Shown one piece after another: positions 1 through 11,434 of a stretch of 64,000 bases of DNA. The stretch's first letter is position 1. Every line of letters begins with the position of its first letter. Source of the DNA: Luzula sylvatica (taxonomy: Eukaryota; Streptophyta; Magnoliopsida; Poales; Juncaceae). Location of the stretch: assembly GCA_946800325.1 (NCBI GenBank), contig OX326958.1:31355314-31419313 (forward strand). Reading direction: 5' to 3'. Below the pieces are notes generated by a model. That model was given only the letters and a program-made list of their open reading frames with translations, ran no database searches and was not told the origin of the DNA. Made by a program: the position numbers and the translations under genes.

Positions 1-1255
1 TGCTTGCATATCCACTGTTGGAGTCTCCAACAATTATTCCAATCATTACATACCTAATTTGTCTGATGGACAAATATGCAAGCATATGTTTCGAGATTTT
101 CCAATATCATCACTACAACACATATGGGTTATTGGGGCAGCCAAAACTGACCCAACAAGACCTCAAAACCGTCCCTATAGGTTATTGGGTCGGTTGGGCG
201 ACCCTAACTAGGGGTCCCTAAAAGTGGCGATCCTGACAGGGGCGGGCCGACCCTATAAGGTTATTGGGGCGGCATTTATTGGAGCGGGCCGACCCTATAG
301 TCATATCAGTCAAATCAACAATAAAGCAGCCAAGTACTGTCAGAGTTATTGGGGCAGGCCGACCCAAAAGCCTTATTGGGGCCGTCCGACCCAATAATGA
401 GTATATTTTAGGGGCGGCCCGACCCTAAAAAATACATGTGTTGTAGTGCATGCTAAGAATAGCTAGGATTTCGAGAAGAATATGACATTCGTTTGACGAT
501 AAATCAAAACAGAATATCAAAATTTGTGTTGTTGAAGCTGAAGCGGCTACTTTCGAAGTAACGGAAAGAAAAGCAACGACGAGAGTGGGAGAAATTGAGT
601 CGAAACAAGGATTCCTCACTTCTTTCTCTCATTTAAAACCGTGCATGAAAATTTCATCTCGGACGGCTCCTAAGTGATAAAAGAAAGCAGACGAGTTCTT
701 CTTTCTTTTTTGAATACCTTCCTCGCGTATGCATAAGACTAAATCCATTCGGTTTCTCAAAAGGATTTATAATCCTGAACTTCTCGAGACATCCTTCCTC
801 GGTGGTTGTGAATGACTCTTTCATTCTTTTCGACCTTGGTTCCGTAGGGGAAAGTCAGAAAGATTGATAAATATAACCATCTGATTTCATTCGTTCTCAA
901 TAACCATTATATGATCATCTTAGTGTGATCCTTTTGTCCACGGATGGCTCCCATTACACTCGTAGCATATGAAGGGTGAGAACTAACTATGTAGCACCTA
1001 CAGCAAGAATTCAATCATTGTATACGTAATTAGTCAAATAACGAGCTTACAAAAAGAATTTGTTTATTATTAAGAGATTTGTTGTTCCTGACCCCGCTTC
1101 ACCTTAATTGGTATTTGAACAAAAAAAACGCAATCCACTTCGAACTCAATGCGCTAATAAGGCATGTGAAGTAGTGAGGGGCGAAGGGAAGCCTTCCGAT
1201 TGCAGATCCCATTTTTAACTGAAGCAGATGTGGATCATCTGACCGATGTCACTAG
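1..1255 (-). pseudogene. ndhB: Nuclear copy of plastid DNA: ndhB exon 2 and intron fragment (NUPT)
   Basis: On the minus strand, 619 to 449 reads as the start of plastid NdhB exon 2 ([20 protein letters not shown], then the [11 protein letters not shown] stretch). Position 110 to 1 continues it ([20 protein letters not shown]), after the CACTA insertion at 111-448. About 615-1250 is the adjacent group II intron: the domain V-type hairpin, GAGCCG-like with GAAA, lies near 636-668. NdhB is a membrane subunit of the chloroplast NDH complex, but this copy is dead. It has many substitutions against the conserved protein, a deletion of roughly 25 nt after the MILxNL codons and an in-frame stop, and it is cut at the window edge. 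The right boundary is uncertain (about 1250) because the intron 5' GUGYG end was not found. A nuclear insertion is inferred from this decay and from the surrounding nuclear transposons. Confidence 0.87.
111..448. mobile_element. Non-autonomous CACTA element, 338 bp, with 3-bp TSD
   Basis: The element begins CACTACAACACAT and ends with its exact reverse complement, ATGTGTTGTAGTG (13-bp TIR). It is flanked by CAT at 108-110 and 449-451. CACTA termini with a 3-bp TSD are diagnostic of the CACTA/EnSpm superfamily. The interior is packed with subterminal motifs of the form TTATTGGGGC and GGGCCGACCC in both orientations, typical of transposase-binding repeats. There is no coding capacity. Removing it together with one CAT restores the plastid AGC-ATG-ATA codons, which confirms both boundaries. 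Confidence 0.95.
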
Positions 1256-1654
1256 GTAAAGAAGAACTTGTTTTATGTGAAATCATTTTGCTATGTAGAT
1301 CATTTTGTTTCTTGCCGGTTTCTGTCTTTTTTTTTCTTTTTTGTGGCAAAACCAACCAAATTAAAAAAAAAAGTACGTGTTAACTTGGGGTGGTGTAATC
1401 CATTTGTTTGAAATCTCACATGGTCGTCCAAAAAGAAACTGAGAGAGATAGAGAGAGCTCTTTGTACAAACAAGAAAGAAAGGAAGGGAAAAGGATGTGA
1501 AGAGGCCGAGGGTTAGGACGGAACGTCCCGTCATTAATCTGCATATATATTGAAAAAAGTTCAAGGATCCAAAAGTTATAAGTACAAATTAAGCTCTACT
1601 CATACCGGTATTTTAGTTGCACTTTCATTATTATTACTATTATATATATATATA
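1256..1654. other. Gene-less spacer
   Basis: This stretch between the plastid insertion and the first microsatellite is AT-rich with homopolymer runs. The small open frame at 1361-1564 (-) has no recognisable domain and ordinary intergenic composition. I see nothing functional here. Confidence 0.5.
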
Positions 1655-1660
1655 TAGAGT

Positions 1661-1662
<2 letters not shown>

Positions 1663-1700
<38 letters not shown>
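1663..1700. repeat. (GA)n microsatellite
   Basis: Uninterrupted GA dinucleotides follow a short TA run and sit at the left end of an inverted-repeat element. Confidence 0.95.
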
Positions 1701-1702
<2 letters not shown>

Positions 1703-1912
1703 CCAAGAACCAAAATATACTGTTGAAATTAGAAATATATATTCTTGTATTTAGCAAAATATATTGTTGAAAATATATTATTTTATTTCTAATTTTAGTC
1801 ATGTTAAAATGTTGGATTCAGTAGTATATTTTATTAATTTGAAGAGTATATTTTGCTAATTTCATTAGTATATTTTGGTTGCGTGGATTCTTTTTTTAGA
1901 TTCTCGTTAGCA
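1698..1912. mobile_element. Short inverted-repeat element of the AGCAAAATATA family
   Basis: The left arm AGAATCCAAGAACCAAAA and following bases (1698-1724) are matched in reverse complement by the right arm around 1866-1912, which reads TATTTTGGTTGCGTGGATTC and then ends in a GTTAGCAAAC-type tail. The interior has several TTTAGCAAAATATATT-like motifs. The same GTGGATTCT...GTTAGC end and AGCAAAATATA motif recur at 32.4-36.0 kb and 46.2-47.2 kb. The superfamily is unknown. Confidence 0.5.
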
Positions 1913-1915
1913 AAC

Positions 1916-2325
<410 letters not shown>

Positions 2326-2327
<2 letters not shown>

Positions 2328-2556
2328 GGAGTGCTACGATAGACCCATTTTCTTATCATGGACCCATTTTCAAAAAAATATTTTAAGAATTTTAGTTATT
2401 TATTAATTAATTCTACAAAATTATGTTTTGAATAACATTAAATGATAAATATACACTAGAATCTTACAAAAAATATCATTGTTTCACAAATATTCGAATT
2501 TTTTTTTTTAAAAAATGGGTCCATGATAAGAAAATGGGTCTATCATAGCACTCCCC
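2326..2556. mobile_element. MITE with about 50-bp TIRs, family B, in a TA repeat
   Basis: The left arm GGGGAGTGCTACGATAGACC is the near-perfect reverse complement of the right arm ending ATCATAGCACTCCCC. The arms continue through ATTTTCTTATCATGGACCCA. It is flanked on both sides by (TA)n, so it inserted at TA. The interior is AT-rich and non-coding. A decayed single end of a similar sequence lies near 59596-59640. Confidence 0.82.
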
Positions 2557-2576
2557 TATATATATATATATATATT

Positions 2577-3220
2577 ATTCAAGTGAGTATTTGGGATATT
2601 GTATTCATCATTTTTTAAGATTTCTATCAAATCTCATTGTACTTAATTAAATATTTGGTCATTCTCATATATACACACACTCATGTCTTTGTAATTGTTT
2701 GATTTGATTTAAGATTTATATTCTTTTGTAATAAATATATAACTTAAATCATTAAAACTTTTGCTCAAAACACACATTTGAAAATAAATAAAGGTAACAA
2801 AAATTAAAATGAAGCTAATTTGAGGTGTCCCCAATAAACTCATTGAATACAGTAAGATGAAGTTGTGAGGTGACCCTACAAAATTAACCAGAACAACACT
2901 ACTTGAGTTGAGACTCTTCCTCTTGTTTTGAAGTAGACATCAACTTTTTTTTCCTGATCTTCTATTATGAATTAGTTTCTATAATAAGCTTCTATATTTT
3001 TGTCAATTTAAAGTATTAAAGGTCGGCTAGTATGGATACCCCATGAAAACGATAAATTGAAGGCTAGCTGGTCTTCTTGTTCTCTACATAACTCATTGGT
3101 AACTATCTCCCATTTCTCAACAAAAATTAGTCAACATCATCTCATCCATACAGGCCAGGTTCTCTCTCTCGACCAGGCAGATCCAGAGAATTTCAGTTTC
3201 CAAGCAGCACAATTCAAATC
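2577..3220. other. Spacer upstream of the small gene
   Basis: AT-rich DNA without an open frame or repeat I can name. A pyrimidine-rich segment near 3105-3175 may be the leader of the gene starting at 3221, but no clear TATA box was fixed. Confidence 0.4.
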
Positions 3221-3714
3221 ATGGTAGGTTTCGAATTTCGAATTTGAGTGTTCTTTTTGTTCATTTATTGACAAAACCGAAATGAAATTTTGGTTCACAC
3301 CCCAAGCCATAATAACAGGATTATGCTAATGGAAGTACAATATCTGAAGAAGAACAACGAATTCGGGATGAATTAGAATCAGAAATAGAGAGAAATTTAG
3401 AAGAGGAAATAAAAGACGCTTTCTTTCGTCTAGCTCGCCACCTCCAAATATTGTATCGACACAAGAAAAGAAGACGAAACACGATCAACTCACAAAGTCA
3501 CAGGAATGAAGATTTTGTTGATCTAAGTATTATGATAAAACTCGGTATTGGATGCGATATTGAAATAAAGGAAGATAAATTGAACTGTCGTGATGCTTTC
3601 AGACTTTCGAGTTCTTGGTCCGAACCGAGTTTGTCAAAAACAGATAATTGTGCCAATAAGCAACATGAGAAGAAGAAAGACAAAAAGGGCCAATTGATAT
3701 GGAGATATTATTGA
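3221..3714 (+). CDS. Small plant protein of unknown function, two exons (about 132 aa)
   Basis: The proposed model has a first coding exon of the ATG alone (3221-3223) before a GT donor at 3224. Exon 2 runs 3319-3714 after an AATAACAG acceptor and gives an unbroken frame to TGA. The protein starts MDYANGSTISEEEQRIRDEL and continues as an acidic/basic charged helix (likely coiled coil, residues 8-45) ending in LYRHKKRRRN, a possible nuclear-localisation cluster. The C-terminal half is Ser- and Lys-rich (KKKDKKG). There is no signal peptide or membrane segment. I do not recognise a named family. The regular heptad-like helix, good splice sites and absence of stops argue for a real gene. The single-codon first exon is unusual, and an extra upstream exon is possible. 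Confidence 0.55.
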
Positions 3715-3879
3715 TAGTAATAATTTTAGGGAAATTCCTGTTTTTACAGCCCTCCACGCCACTCTTTTTGTAAAAATAACTTTGTAAAAAGATGTTAGTT
3801 GCTTGCTATTTCTGAAATTTGTTCTCAATTTTTACCTGGCCCATCCAATATTGTATTTGTTTGCTTATATTTCAGTCTC

Positions 3880-4380
3880 TCTCCTCATTCTCGCCATATA
3901 TCAGAAAATAGAGCGGCGACCTCGATGGAGACGAAACCCTAGCCATGGAGTCACGGTGGACAGTCGCGCGGCTGCTCATTCACGGGCCAGATTTGATTGC
4001 GCGCCGAACCCTAGACGAGACGAGGGAAAAAACGCCGACGTAAGAGGCGATTTTCTTCCATTTGCTTCACCTCCATAAATGTAATGGTGAGTGTTATTTT
4101 TTAGATTCGTGATTTTTTTATATCGATTTTGTTCGTTTATCAAGGAATTGTGTTTGATTTTGTGTGCTGGAGGCAATTTTCCTCACTCAAATCTGCTCGC
4201 CAGGAGTTGGGGATTTCAGAAAAGGCCAATTTTGTGTGCTAGCTTCACGAAGACACTCATGCTCCAGCATGCAATCCCTTGGTTAGTTCAATATATTTAA
4301 TTTTGCTCATATATTATCATATTTAGTATTTATTTTGATTATTTCTGTTTCAATTTTGAATTTTTTTTCTAGGCAGGATT
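3880..4380 (+). other. Possible leader or first exon of an unidentified transcribed unit
   Basis: A pyrimidine-rich stretch (TCTCTCTCCTCATTCTCGCC) is followed by GC-rich DNA with AAACCCTAGCC and GAACCCTAGACG, which resemble the telo-box-like AAACCCTA elements of plant housekeeping gene leaders. A GTGAGT donor follows at about 4086. The short frame at 3803-4078 shows no domain. It could be a captured 5' gene end in a transposon or a non-coding transcript. Confidence 0.3.
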
Positions 4381-4850
4381 TCATATGGGAATTTAAGGTC
4401 AAAGGGAGACGATCCTGCATCGATGCATGGCGCGAAGAGGTTTGGTCCAAATTTCCGTCATGATACACTTGGAAACACATATTGTATTCTCTTTTAATGG
4501 TTTATCTTTGATTTTTGAATTTTTTTTATCGCAGGGAAGAGTCCAGGAAGGATTCAAGGCCAAAGGGTGCATGATTTGTTCGTGTCGGGTCCATGGCGGC
4601 ATGAGTGGCAGTATGTGCATCGATGCATGGAGCGAAAAGGTTTGGTCCAAATTTCTGTCTTGATACACTTGCAAACACATTTTGTATTTTCTTTTTACAA
4701 TTTGTCTTTGAACTTTGAAATTTTTTCCGCAGGGAAGAGTTAAGGAAGGAGTCAAGGCCAAAGGGAGACGATATTGATTTGTTCGTGCTGGGTCCCATGG
4801 TTGCTCGAGTGGCGGGATGTGCGTCGATGCATGGAGCGAAATCATTTGGT
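4380..4850 (+). repeat. Three tandem copies of an exon/intron-like unit (about 160-200 bp)
   Basis: The phrase AAGGYCAAAGGG recurs at 4395, 4556 and 4754. It is followed each time by GCATCGATGCATGG(A/C)GCGAA, GTTTGGTCC, then a T-rich tract ending in TCGCAGGGAAGAG or CCGCAGGGAAGAG, which looks like a splice acceptor. The open frames on both strands here arise from the repetition and differ between copies, so I do not call a protein. Confidence 0.7.
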
Positions 4851-5059
4851 CCAAGAAACACGCATTGATTCTTCTTCGATACTTCGAATGTTTCCCCACA
4901 ATCATCCTTTCCAACTTGGTAATTACTTTTTCTAAAACAATTTTACTATTTTTGTCCAATTATCATTTTGTTTCTCAATTCCAGGGCTCAGATTGTTCCT
5001 TCACTGTTTATTCATTCCCTGCGAAATTGAGCATGACGATTTGAGCTCTTGCTGATTCT

Positions 5060-5830
5060 GATATTGAGCGTCACGTGTGTTTAATGTGTTTGGTTTCGTT
5101 AGTTCAAGGCTGGATTATGTTCGGAATGAGTACTCGAGGCGCTGATGTTGCCTCTTTTAGGTTGCCGATCAGAACTGGATTTCATCACCAGTTTCTGATT
5201 TTAATCGATTCTCTCGGCTCAGGTTGCGCGTTGTATGTGTTTGGTTTCGTTAGTTCAAGGTTGGATTTTGTTCGGAATGAGTAGATAATTGATTCTCGAG
5301 GGCTAATGTTGGTTTTTTTGGTTGCCGATCAAAACAGGATTTCATCGCCAGTTTCTGATTTTAATCGATTCTCTCGGGATGCGCGTTGAATGTGTTTGAT
5401 TTTGTTAATTCAAGGCTGAATTTTGTTCGAAATGAGGACGATTAGATTCTCGAGGGCTGATATTGGCTTTTTTTGGTTCCCCATCTGAACAGAATTTCAT
5501 CGCGAGTTCCTGATTTTTACTCGATTCTCTTGGGATGCGCGTTGGCGTTGAGCGCGTTCTGTTTGGGTCGTTAAAGATAAGAGTTATGTTCGGAATGTTT
5601 GGGCCCTATGTTCATGTTCTGTTACGAGTTTATGATGTCATTACAGAAAATAGCATGGATCGATTATCGGTTTAGGAGGGCTGATTTTGGCTTTTTGTGT
5701 TGCTGTCAGAATTGGATTTCATCACCAGTTTCTGATTTTAATCGATTATCTCGGGTTGCGCGTTGAATGTGTTGGTTTCGTTAGTTCAAGGCTGGATTAT
5801 GTTCGGAATGAGTACGATTATTGATCCTCT
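5060..5830. repeat. Degenerate tandem repeat, about 150-200 bp unit, five copies
   Basis: GGTTTCGTTAGTTCAAGGCT and GTTCGGAATGAG recur near 5090, 5240, 5395 and 5770, with a diverged copy near 5565. CAGTTTCTGATTTTAATCGA recurs between them. No coding potential was seen. It follows directly on the repeats at 4380-4850 and may be part of the same transcribed or transposed unit. Confidence 0.75.
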
Positions 5831-6039
5831 GTGGCTTAGTCACCTCTAATCTATTCTTCCTACTTTCTTCTGTTTTTTTTTCCTTACGGCATGTTTGTTT
5901 TTCTCTCATCTACTTTGTGTTTTCTTTTTCTTTCCCAGTTTGTGCGGCTCAGATCGATGATGATTATCCCACAAAAAATAAGTATATATATAAGAATGGA
6001 TATGATTGGAAAATCTGAGATCAATTAAAAATCATCAAA

Positions 6040-7464
6040 TAAATTGCGATGGTGACTCTTTTTTATCATTGTAATTGTAATTACCTCATTATTATTATTA
6101 GTATCAACAACATATCACCATCATATCATGTCATCATATCATCATCATCACATTATCATCATGTCATTATATCATCATCATCATCATCATATCATCCAAA
6201 TCGTCATTGTCATCAACATCATAGTAACGAATATATATGCTTGAATTTTTTGTACGCAACCATGAAAGCTCAACAATATAAACAAAAAGAACAACTGGAA
6301 AAATGTTGTACGATTACGAGTTACAAGACTACAAAAAGAACTTCTATATGAGTTTGAATGTCAAATTCGAATTCAAATATAGTTACAAAGACATACATAA
6401 ACACGAAATATAAATGTAACTACCAACACAACATATCAGCAGCAAATCCAAATACGAGTTATAAAACAATTACAAATACGCCTAAGAGTATAAATATGAA
6501 AACATTAAACAAATAAAAGCTACTAAACCCATAAGAAGCATGAAACGGAAAATAATAACATGTATAGAAAATATAAATACGAATAAATAAATGCCAATAC
6601 AACATATGGATATTAAGTGGCAAACACATATAGAAGTTTGAATTACAAACACCGAATATGAAGAACCGACACAAAAACCAATAAAGAAGAGACAAATAAC
6701 AGTGATAATATTAATTTTGATATTTATGCAATAATTAGAACATATAGAAGTTCGAATTAAAGCACGAATATGAAGCACCGACACAAGAATCAATAAAAAA
6801 GAGACAAATAACAGTAATAATGTTGATTTTGACATGAATTATGCATTGTTCAATAAGCCGGTGATATTGTTCAAATTCGAATTACAAACACGAATATGAA
6901 GCACCGACACAAGAACCAATAAAAAAGAAATATTGCTTCTCTTTGCGCCGGTTCATTATAATTAGAACATATAGAAGTTCGAATTACAAACACGAATATG
7001 AAGCACCGACACAAGAACCAATTAAAAATAGACAAATAACAATAATAATATTGATTTTGACATGAATTATGCATTGTTCAAAAAGCCGGTGATATTGCTT
7101 CTCTTTTCGCCGGTGATATTGATCAAAAAGTTTGAATTACAAACACGAATATGAAGCACCGACACAAGAACCAATAAAAAGAAATATTGCTTCTCTTTGG
7201 GGCCGGTGATATACAAAAAAAAAATAATAAATTTGTAACAAAAAATATTTACATTGTTCAAAAAGCTGAAACTTCAATAATTCAGACAATTTTCACATTA
7301 AAATTTATGAAAATCATGATATACTGAGGTAAAATGCTGTTCTTTTATATTTTAAGCGTGAAAGACACAAACCCAAATATTACCGTTGAAATGTGAAATC
7401 ATGAACAATGAATTATCATCGTCACTATATCATCATCACTGTCATCATCATTATCATAAGCATC

Positions 7465-7496
<32 letters not shown>

Positions 7497-7510
7497 CATC
7501 ATCATCATTC
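6040..7510. repeat. ATC-rich microsatellites and a 100-150-bp minisatellite
   Basis: (ATC)n tracts lie at about 6115-6200 and 7418-7510. Between them a unit containing CACGAATATGAAGCACCGAC and ACAAGAACCAATAAAAA recurs near 6652, 6753, 6891, 6993 and 7147. It is often followed by ATATTGCTTCTCTTTGCGCC. The minus-strand open frames here are reading frames through the repeat. Such minisatellites are common inside Helitrons, fitting the terminus at 7970. Confidence 0.75.
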
Positions 7511-7939
7511 TGCCAATGATGTATTAAAAAAAAGATAAATTTTAGAGCAATGACCGTTTGAATTGTTCAAGATAGCCGGCTCTTGAACAATTCGTACAGT
7601 CGTTGCTCTAAAATTCATAAAAATTACAATAAACTGAGGCAAACATATCATATTGATATATTTTATTTTTTAATGAAATCATTTGTTGCTTTCGATGCAT
7701 TCCGTTGTGTAACTTTGTAATAATTAAATTAATTCAAATTTCGCGTTGTTGTAACTAATTTTTATATTTCTATTATTATCAAAAGTTATGTAATATTATC
7801 TATTGTTTTGTTGTGAAATATTCATATGTTTTATATTATGTTCCTACATATTTTATACATCTTTTATTCGTATTAAATCGTGTCGGTATGAAAAAAATTA
7901 TATAGATTACTAAAACATATATCGGAATAAACTAAAAAA

Positions 7940-7970
7940 CTCCTGCGCAATTGCGCGGGGGAGAAGCTAG
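7940..7970 (+). mobile_element. Helitron-type 3' terminus
   Basis: A GC-rich stem-loop (CCTGCGCAATTGCGCGGG) is followed after a few bases by CTAG, with T as the next base. This is the hairpin-plus-CTRR terminus of Helitrons, which insert between A and T. Nearly the same end is found at 53283-53309. The 5' TC end was not located, so the element length is unknown; it probably includes the minisatellites at 6.0-7.5 kb. Confidence 0.72.
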
Positions 7971-8217
7971 TTAATTTATCATACCAAATTATTATTGCAT
8001 TTGAAGATTCATTATATATTTAATTAGGTAAAGTTTCTTTCATCAGATAAAAATAGGGGCAATTTCTTGTATATCCCTAAAAAAACTCAAAATATCAAAT
8101 TTGTCCCTACAAAATTATCCATATCAAATTTATCCTTTCAAAACTAGAAATTTATCAAATTTAACCTTTGAAAATTTGAAATATATCATATACATCCACT
8201 TAAAACATACAAAATAT

Positions 8218-8310
8218 CATGATTCTGAATATCGGACTCGGACTCGGACTCGGACTCGGACTCGGTCGGCTCTAGCGACTTGGGACTCGGTCGACTCGGA
8301 CCAGACTCGG
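8218..8310. mobile_element. hAT terminus with CTCGG subterminal repeats
   Basis: CATGATTCTGAATATCGG at 8218-8235 is identical to the left TIR of the hAT element at 20027. It is followed by five GGACTCGG-type repeats and further GACTCGG / CGAGTC copies up to 8308. It precedes the hAT transposase pseudogene on the minus strand, so it is that element's transposase-3' end. No matching opposite end was found before 11434. Confidence 0.78.
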
Positions 8311-8509
8311 ACGAGTCAAAAAAAAAAATCGAACGGTTAGTAAAAAAATCGGAAAAAATAGAAAAATAAATAAATTTTTTTTTTAAAAAATATATAAACA
8401 TTTATAAACATGATACACACTAATTCAACTCATAAAACCCAAATTACTACATTAAAAAAATACATTACATAACCAATATTACATAACAAAATTACTACAT
8501 TAAAAACTT

Positions 8510-10149
8510 CTACTGCCAAAAACTGTGACGAGCGGGTTGCATTGTGTAATCATCATCCTCATATTGATCATGAGGAGGAGGAAAATACATTTGTAAATTC
8601 GTATTGTCGAAAATGTTCATCATTGAGTCGAAGGGTGAGCGGTTTTCGTGTTGTTTGTTACCAATATAAGGATCGGAATAGTTTTCATTGTTTGCGCTTG
8701 CAGTTGAACTTATATCCATTCCTAAAAAACTAGATCCCTCACTATATGTGGTACCATAATTAGAGCCAGTTAACCCTGCGATGCCGTCATAAAAGTACAG
8801 TGCTTGGAGGTTCCTTTGCATATCAGGATTGTCTTCCCCTTGCCTAACCCCATCTCTTTCATACAAACTTGTGAGCCTCACATTGCGACGTGTACCATGT
8901 CCATGATTCCCTCTAACCGGACTGGGAATATTATCATATTCTCTTATTACTTCCACATCAGGACACGGAACTGTATCATTACCGCCAGAATCGCCATTGC
9001 TGGGATCATTACTACTACTTGTTGGTTCTTCTTCTTCTTCTTCTTCTTCTTCTTCTTCTTCTTCTTCTTCAGATAAACAATCGTCCAACCACTCGGAATT
9101 ATCTCTACCGTCGAGTACACTATCTTCTGTTTCTCTGATCCAAGGTTGTAACGGATCATCATCGTGGAATATCTCATCCAGATCAATTAATTTCTCAGTC
9201 TGACGCCTCCTCAGATTTCTTTCTCTAAGCCTCATGTTATAATGACAAAACACAAGGTGCATAAGCCGATCAATTTACAACCTATTTCTCGGTCTTGTGT
9301 GGATCAAGGCCAATGTGGTCCAATTTCTCTCACAGTACCTTTACTAATGGTTTAAATAACAACATTGTCTCCCCAGTCGAGATCCAAAACTCATTATCAA
9401 ATAAAAGATTACGTATCTCGTCGGACCTTTCTCTTTCTTTTCTAACTTTTAACCGCGCAACGCCATCAGCCCATTTGTGATCTAAACACATTTTTTGTAA
9501 CGCATCTCTAAATGAGTGCGGGATTTGCAATGTAAGAAATTGTGTGGCAAAACGGGTAACTCCGGGTCTTAATATCTCATGGTTTTCGGTTGCCTCTCGC
9601 ATGGCACTTAGTGTCCACTGATGATTATACATAAATTTAGTAATATGTTGTGCATGTGCAACAACATTTTTGATACGGGTATCTTTACCAATATCTTCTA
9701 GCATTATATCAATACAATGCGCGGCGCAAGGCGACCAATATATATGGTTATACTTCTCCATTATTAACTCTCCTCCCTTTTTAAAATTCGCGCCATTATC
9801 AGATACGACTTGCACGACTCTCAAAGGGCCGATCTGTTAGATAACTTCGGACATCAAGCTACAAATGTATCTTGAACTTTTGAAATGGTCGGTTGCATCT
9901 ACAGATTTAATAAATGCGGTTCCTATAACTATCCCTATTCTCACTAGACTGGCCTGGACCCGAATATCCCCTTCCCGCATTATATTCTTGCTCCCTATAA
10001 CTATCCCTATTCTCACGCAATACTCTTTGGAGCTCTTCGTCTGAATTATTTTCTTCATCGGAAGGAACGTCGACTCGTGTTAGTTCTTCTTCTATTACGA
10101 CTCCTCTTGCTTTTTTTGATTTGGCTTGAACTTTTTTGTCCCTATTCAT
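8510..10149 (-). pseudogene. hAT transposase pseudogene
   Basis: Read on the minus strand. An N-terminal piece (10149-9907) is charged. A segment near 9910-9840 (IKSVDATDHFKSSRYICSLM) matches the hAT KSVDAS-type region and is broken by a stop or frameshift. Then 9824-9330 gives the conserved VVQVVSDNGANFKKGGELIM and SPCAAHCIDIMLEDIGKDTR block of plant hAT/DUF659 transposases. Last, 9262-8510 is the acidic C-terminal tail, with a run of about 15 Glu encoded by (TTC)n on the plus strand. The N-terminal BED zinc finger is absent and the three blocks are in different frames, so it is non-functional. The transposase would cut at the CTCGG-rich ends found at 8218 and 20027. Confidence 0.85.
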
Positions 10150-11434
10150 TCATCTCTTTTCTAATTTCTGCTGAAACTTTAAGACAAGCTGAAACATTGC
10201 CACTAATGTGTGCCAAATGTTTGTTTGCCTCGAGACACTCCTCCATGAATTATTTTTTTACAATGTCGACATCTGACTGTTCCTTTTTTTTTTCGCACCA
10301 TTCTAAATGATTCCATCCTAGATCTTTTGGCATGTTTGTAGGAGAGAATTTGTGAAAGGGTAAGAAATAGTGTGTGAGATTAGGGAGACTAAGAAATAGC
10401 TCTGTGAAAGGAGTTGATAAATGTTGAATGAACGAAGGAAAGTCCAAGGGAGTGTTTTATAGAGTGCTTGAACAGCTAGAGTGTGCATGTGATCAAAGAG
10501 TACAAGAAGTATAACATTGCTAGCCTTTAACATATAGTGTGCATGTGATCAAACAGTAATAGGAGACATTGCTATAACAGATAGACATCACGTTATTTTA
10601 ATTCATAGATTCATATAGTTACAAAGTTACAAAGAGCCTTTAAGAAGACATTGCTTTAACATGATACTGTGCATGTTTTTTTTTCAAAGAGCCTTTAAGA
10701 AGACATTGTTTTAACGTGATCAAATTTATCTCCCTTTAAATAGAGGATGGTTTTGAGCTTCCACAATGAGCCACATCACCTCTTTGACTTTCTGTCATAT
10801 CATATTATATTTTCATATTTATTTTAGTATTTCTTTCAACATGTATTTTTTGGGCGATTTCATTTTGCCTTCATCTTTCAATATCCACATTTTTCTCCTT
10901 ATTAAAACTCAAATACTAGTTCTGGCACCAATGTCATAAGCATGATAAGCTTAGTATGACTGTATGAGATGAGACCCAAATACTTGTGCTTTGAATGAAA
11001 AAATGAAAAGAAAAAGAAAGATAAGAAAGTATCATGATTTTAATATTATGATCTTGCAACTTCAAAGGTTATTAAATTTTTTTTATTAATATATGTTGAA
11101 ATCTCGCTTCTCACATGTTCCAAGAGAGAAAGTGTAGACTGGGACAAACTAGATCCAGAGTTACGCGTACTTTACCTGTTTATGAGAGGAGAGTAGGGCT
11201 TCTTCCACTGTGAGAGAGAGAGCCAGTTGGTAAAAAAAAAACAGAGCAAAATTATCTCGAGTCAATAAGAGAGGGAAATGATGTTAGAGGGCAAAATGGT
11301 AATTTTATATTTTTTCCGTTAAATCAAACAGAAAAGTCAAGTTGAGTTTTAGAGGGATATATATGATATTAACAATTTTGCAGGGACAAATTTGATATTT
11401 TAGATTTTTGTAAGGATATACAAGAAATTATCCC
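10150..11434. other. Right interior and right TIR of the Mutator-like element
   Basis: AT-rich, non-coding. The phrase AAAGAGCCTTTAAGAAGACA occurs twice (about 10631 and 10687), and GTGTGCATGTGATCAAA also occurs twice near 10477 and 10531. The MULE TIR occupies about the last 90 bp. Confidence 0.55.

Larger units (their letters stand above)
8056..11434. mobile_element. Mutator-like element with 9-bp TSD, 3.4 kb
   Basis: The left end GGGGCAATTTCTTGTATATC pairs with the reverse complement of the right end (GGGATAATTTCTTGTATATC). Similarity extends over at least 60 bp, including ATATCAAATTTGTCCCT. The nonamer ATAAAAATA occurs exactly at 8047-8055 and 11435-11443. A 9-bp TSD with long TIRs is characteristic of MULEs. 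No MuDR-type transposase is seen. The interior carries a hAT end and hAT transposase remains, so the MULE was probably hit by, or captured, a hAT element. Confidence 0.85.

Noticed and set aside
1..1255. Functional chloroplast DNA
   Set aside because: The ndhB copy has a deletion, stops and a nuclear CACTA insertion, and its neighbours are nuclear transposons.
4399..4959. 186-aa minus-strand open frame
   Set aside because: It spans tandem repeats and their intron-like T-rich parts; copies differ in frame and no domain is seen.
8947..9186. Lys-run and Ser-run proteins on alternative frames
   Set aside because: Shadow frames of the (TTC)n tract that encodes the acidic tail of the hAT transposase pseudogene.
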